A stretch of 6,588 nt of DNA from an uncultured Moraxellaceae bacterium (GTDB lineage Bacteria > Pseudomonadota > Gammaproteobacteria > Pseudomonadales > Moraxellaceae). Shown piece by piece: positions 6,293 to 6,588 of this stretch (position 1 is its first letter; each line of letters begins with the position of its first letter). The notes beneath the pieces are model-generated. The model saw only the letters and a program-made list of their open reading frames with translations, was not told the origin of the DNA and searched no databases. Where the stretch lies: assembly GCA_937952925.1 (NCBI GenBank), contig CALFYA010000255.1:1-6588 (forward strand). The letters are read 5' to 3'. Made by a program: the position numbers and the translations under genes.

Positions 6293-6451
6293 TCAAGACG
6301 CCGTCGAGAGCGTATGGGGGGGTGGCAGACGTGGGGTGCGATCACGACGGACGGTGTGATCCAGCAAAATCGTCAAGATCCGACCAACCGTGGTGGCAAG
6401 CAGTACCATCAACACAATCAACACGAAGGTTGGGATATCGAGAATCGACAT
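6293..6451 (-). CDS. Small single-pass membrane protein, unknown function
   Basis: This frame encodes 52 residues starting MSILDIPTFVLIVLM. A hydrophobic segment runs from about residue 8 to 30, interrupted by Gly23-Arg24, and is followed by a basic, proline-containing tail (HTVRRDRTPRLPPP). By the positive-inside rule the tail should be cytoplasmic and the N-terminus periplasmic. AGAGGAG nine bases before the ATG is a strong Shine-Dalgarno and the best evidence of translation. The stop is 25 bases before the ATG of the Cys-rich frame, so the two could share one transcript with the ankyrin gene. A run of seven cytosines encodes part of the Pro-Pro-Pro tract; losing one C would change the tail and join it to the next frame. 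I do not recognise a family and propose no function. Confidence 0.55.
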   Translation of the reverse strand: MSILDIPTFVLIVLMVLLATTVGRILTILLDHTVRRDRTPRLPPPHTLSTAS

Positions 6452-6460
6452 AACAACATA

Positions 6461-6467
6461 CTCCTCT
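6461..6467 (-). promoter_or_regulatory. Strong Shine-Dalgarno of the 52-residue frame
   Basis: The minus strand reads AGAGGAG nine bases before the ATG at 6451. A nearer ATG at 6460 is only one base from it and opens a 13-codon frame, so 6451 is the credible start. Confidence 0.6.
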
Positions 6468-6548
6468 AAAAGACTTCAAATCATCTACAAAACCAGAAAA
6501 TCCGTCCTGATTCCGAAGCTGACGTTTTTAAATTAACGATTTTTTGTG

Positions 6549-6588
6549 ATGAAAAAAGTTTTTGGGCGTGCTGATTTTGCTGCTGGGG
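6549..6588 (+). CDS. Possible start of a gene cut by the right edge
   Basis: An ATG at 6549 follows an AT-rich stretch (about 6475-6565) that looks like a divergent promoter gap. As written the frame begins MKKVFGRADFAAG. The frame one base along reads KKFLGVLILLLG, a typical signal-peptide core, but it lacks an ATG because a TGA precedes it. One fewer A in the six-A run, or one fewer T in the five-T run, would join the ATG to that core. There is no clear Shine-Dalgarno. With only 13 codons visible, no function can be given. Confidence 0.25.
   Translation, partial: MKKVFGRADFAAG

Noticed and set aside
6052..6469. Plus-strand frames of 133 and 80 residues at the right end
   Set aside because: They run opposite the ankyrin and small minus-strand frames, lack a Shine-Dalgarno and domains, and the minus-strand frames have much stronger ribosome sites.
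6476..6588. Minus-strand frames open to the right edge that could be the tail of another gene
   Set aside because: More than one minus-strand frame is open for a short distance, the region is AT-rich and promoter-like, and nothing recognisable is encoded.

Overview
The window looks like chromosomal DNA from a gammaproteobacterium, most probably of the family Moraxellaceae (Acinetobacter relatives). The best anchor is a complete topoisomerase IV subunit A gene: it reads like Acinetobacter ParC, and from its ATG it puts the two quinolone-determining residues at Ser84 and Glu88, the Acinetobacter numbering. Base composition is near half GC by eye, higher than typical Acinetobacter, so a less-sampled Moraxellaceae genus is possible. 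I saw no insertion sequence, integrase, phage gene, CRISPR array, tRNA or rRNA.

Layout. (1) Positions 1-855, minus strand: the N-terminal part of a membrane-bound GGDEF diguanylate cyclase, cut by the window edge just as the catalytic domain begins. (2) 856-1028: a gap with two hairpins; the one at 903-929 is probably the parC terminator, yet it lies just upstream of the cyclase start. (3) 1029-3248, minus: parC. (4) 3249-3467: a divergent regulatory gap with two adjacent perfect 15-bp dyads. (5) 3468-3959, plus: an exported protein with a TonB/AgmX-like C-terminal domain. (6) 4063-5535, plus: a secreted adenosine deaminase-family enzyme with all metal and catalytic residues. (7) 5558-5587: a strong hairpin between convergent genes. 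(8) 5598-6146, minus: an acidic ankyrin-repeat protein. (9) 6205-6451, minus: two very small reading frames with strong Shine-Dalgarno sequences, a 52-residue single-pass membrane peptide and a 20-residue peptide with three consecutive cysteines whose codons form a long hairpin. (10) 6452-6588: an AT-rich gap and a possible gene start on the plus strand, cut by the window edge. No gene-free stretch exceeds 300 bases.

How the genes relate. Most are single units, not one pathway: parC is housekeeping, the cyclase makes a second messenger, and the TonB-like protein and deaminase act at or beyond the inner membrane. The deaminase probably serves purine salvage from extracellular nucleosides. The most unusual part is the right end, where the two small frames lie ahead of the ankyrin gene on the same strand. 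The Cys-Cys-Cys frame could be a leader peptide that senses cysteine supply or ribosome progress, and a seven-cytosine run could join the two small frames by a one-base slip. Those interpretations are inference; the frames, Shine-Dalgarno sequences, hairpin and homopolymer are seen directly.
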